Source of the DNA: Candidatus Omnitrophota bacterium
GTDB lineage: Bacteria; Omnitrophota; Gorgyraeia; Velamenicoccales; Velamenicoccaceae
Reading direction: 5' to 3'
DNA length: 6,082 nt
Assembly (NCBI GenBank): GCA_028717105.1
Contig: JAQUOM010000091.1
Span: 1 to 6,082, forward strand
The notes beneath the pieces were generated by a model. The model was not told where the DNA came from. It worked only from the letters and a program-made list of their open reading frames with translations, and ran no database searches. Every line of letters starts with the position of its first letter. The stretch's first letter is position 1. Shown here in pieces: positions 5,971 through 6,082 of the stretch. Made by a program: the position numbers and the translations under genes.

Positions 5971-5979
5971 TGGTATAAA
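5971..5979 (+). promoter_or_regulatory. Extended -10 promoter for tRNA-Thr
   Basis: TGGTATAAA combines an extended TG with a TATAAA box (5974-5979). A start about seven bases on, near 5986, would leave a leader of only a few bases before the tRNA at 5990. The -35 position (around 5951-5956, TGGCGA) is a poor match and lies inside the neighbouring stem-loop, so the extended -10 would carry recognition. Confidence 0.5.
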
Positions 5980-5989
5980 TAGATTTCAT

Positions 5990-6062
5990 GCCCGTATAGC
6001 TCAGCTGGTAGAGCAATGCTTTCGTAAAGCATGGGTCGGGGGTTCAAATCCCTCTGCGGGCT
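5990..6062 (+). tRNA. tRNA-Thr, anticodon CGT
   Basis: A full cloverleaf can be drawn. The acceptor is GCCCGTA (5990-5996) with TGCGGGC (6055-6061), containing one T-G pair. The D arm is GCTC/GAGC (5999-6002 with 6011-6014) around an 8-base loop containing GG. The anticodon stem is ATGCT/AGCAT (6016-6020 with 6028-6032) with loop TTCGTAA. The anticodon CGT (6023-6025) reads the threonine codon ACG. The variable loop has five bases. The T arm is GGGGG/CCCTC with loop TTCAAAT (6043-6049). The base after the acceptor stem is T (6062) and CCA is not encoded, so CCA must be added by nucleotidyltransferase. There is no terminator in the 20 bases left in the window. Confidence 0.96.
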
Positions 6063-6082
6063 TGAATTTAATAAAAGCGAGA

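Overview
This is a bacterial chromosomal window, with G+C in the mid-50s by eye. Every gene and the one tRNA lie on the + strand. The layout is: 3' part of leuS (leucyl-tRNA synthetase), a small ComEA-like helix-hairpin-helix protein, a 255 bp spacer, an ExbB/TolQ-type channel protein, an ExbD/TolR-type partner, a short ComEC-type DNA-uptake channel, a hairpin-rich non-coding stretch of 293 bp, and tRNA-Thr(CGT). The ExbB/ExbD pair and the ComEA/ComEC pair suggest a diderm (Gram-negative-type) bacterium. The leuS / ComEA-like pairing, together with the general style of the short membrane-anchored ComEA, makes me think of an uncultivated lineage such as Omnitrophota. That is an impression from memory and is not proved by the sequence.

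Genes are packed tightly. leuS and the comEA-like gene share ATGA, and the exbB-like and exbD-like genes share GTGA. The exbD-like stop also overlaps an ATG (ATGA) that could open the comEC frame. However, a GC-rich hairpin followed by five T's sits immediately after that stop, and a start 117 bases further on (4152) begins exactly where ComEC proteins normally begin. I prefer the later start.

Functionally, leuS is housekeeping translation. The ComEA-like protein (DNA binding on the outer face of the membrane) and the ComEC-like channel (single-strand DNA passage through the inner membrane) are the two core inner-membrane parts of natural transformation. Between them lies a complete proton-driven ExbB/ExbD motor pair. 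Whether this is chance neighbourhood or a working link is the main biological question here.

The non-coding parts deserve attention. The spacer 2741-2995 holds nested inverted repeats and a perfect 16 bp palindrome upstream of the exbB-like gene. The region 5697-5989 starts with a well-spaced promoter carrying an extended -10. It then runs through a chain of hairpins that look like dispersed palindromic repeats or a structured RNA, and ends with a second extended -10 placed correctly for the tRNA. I found no CRISPR array, transposase or phage gene.
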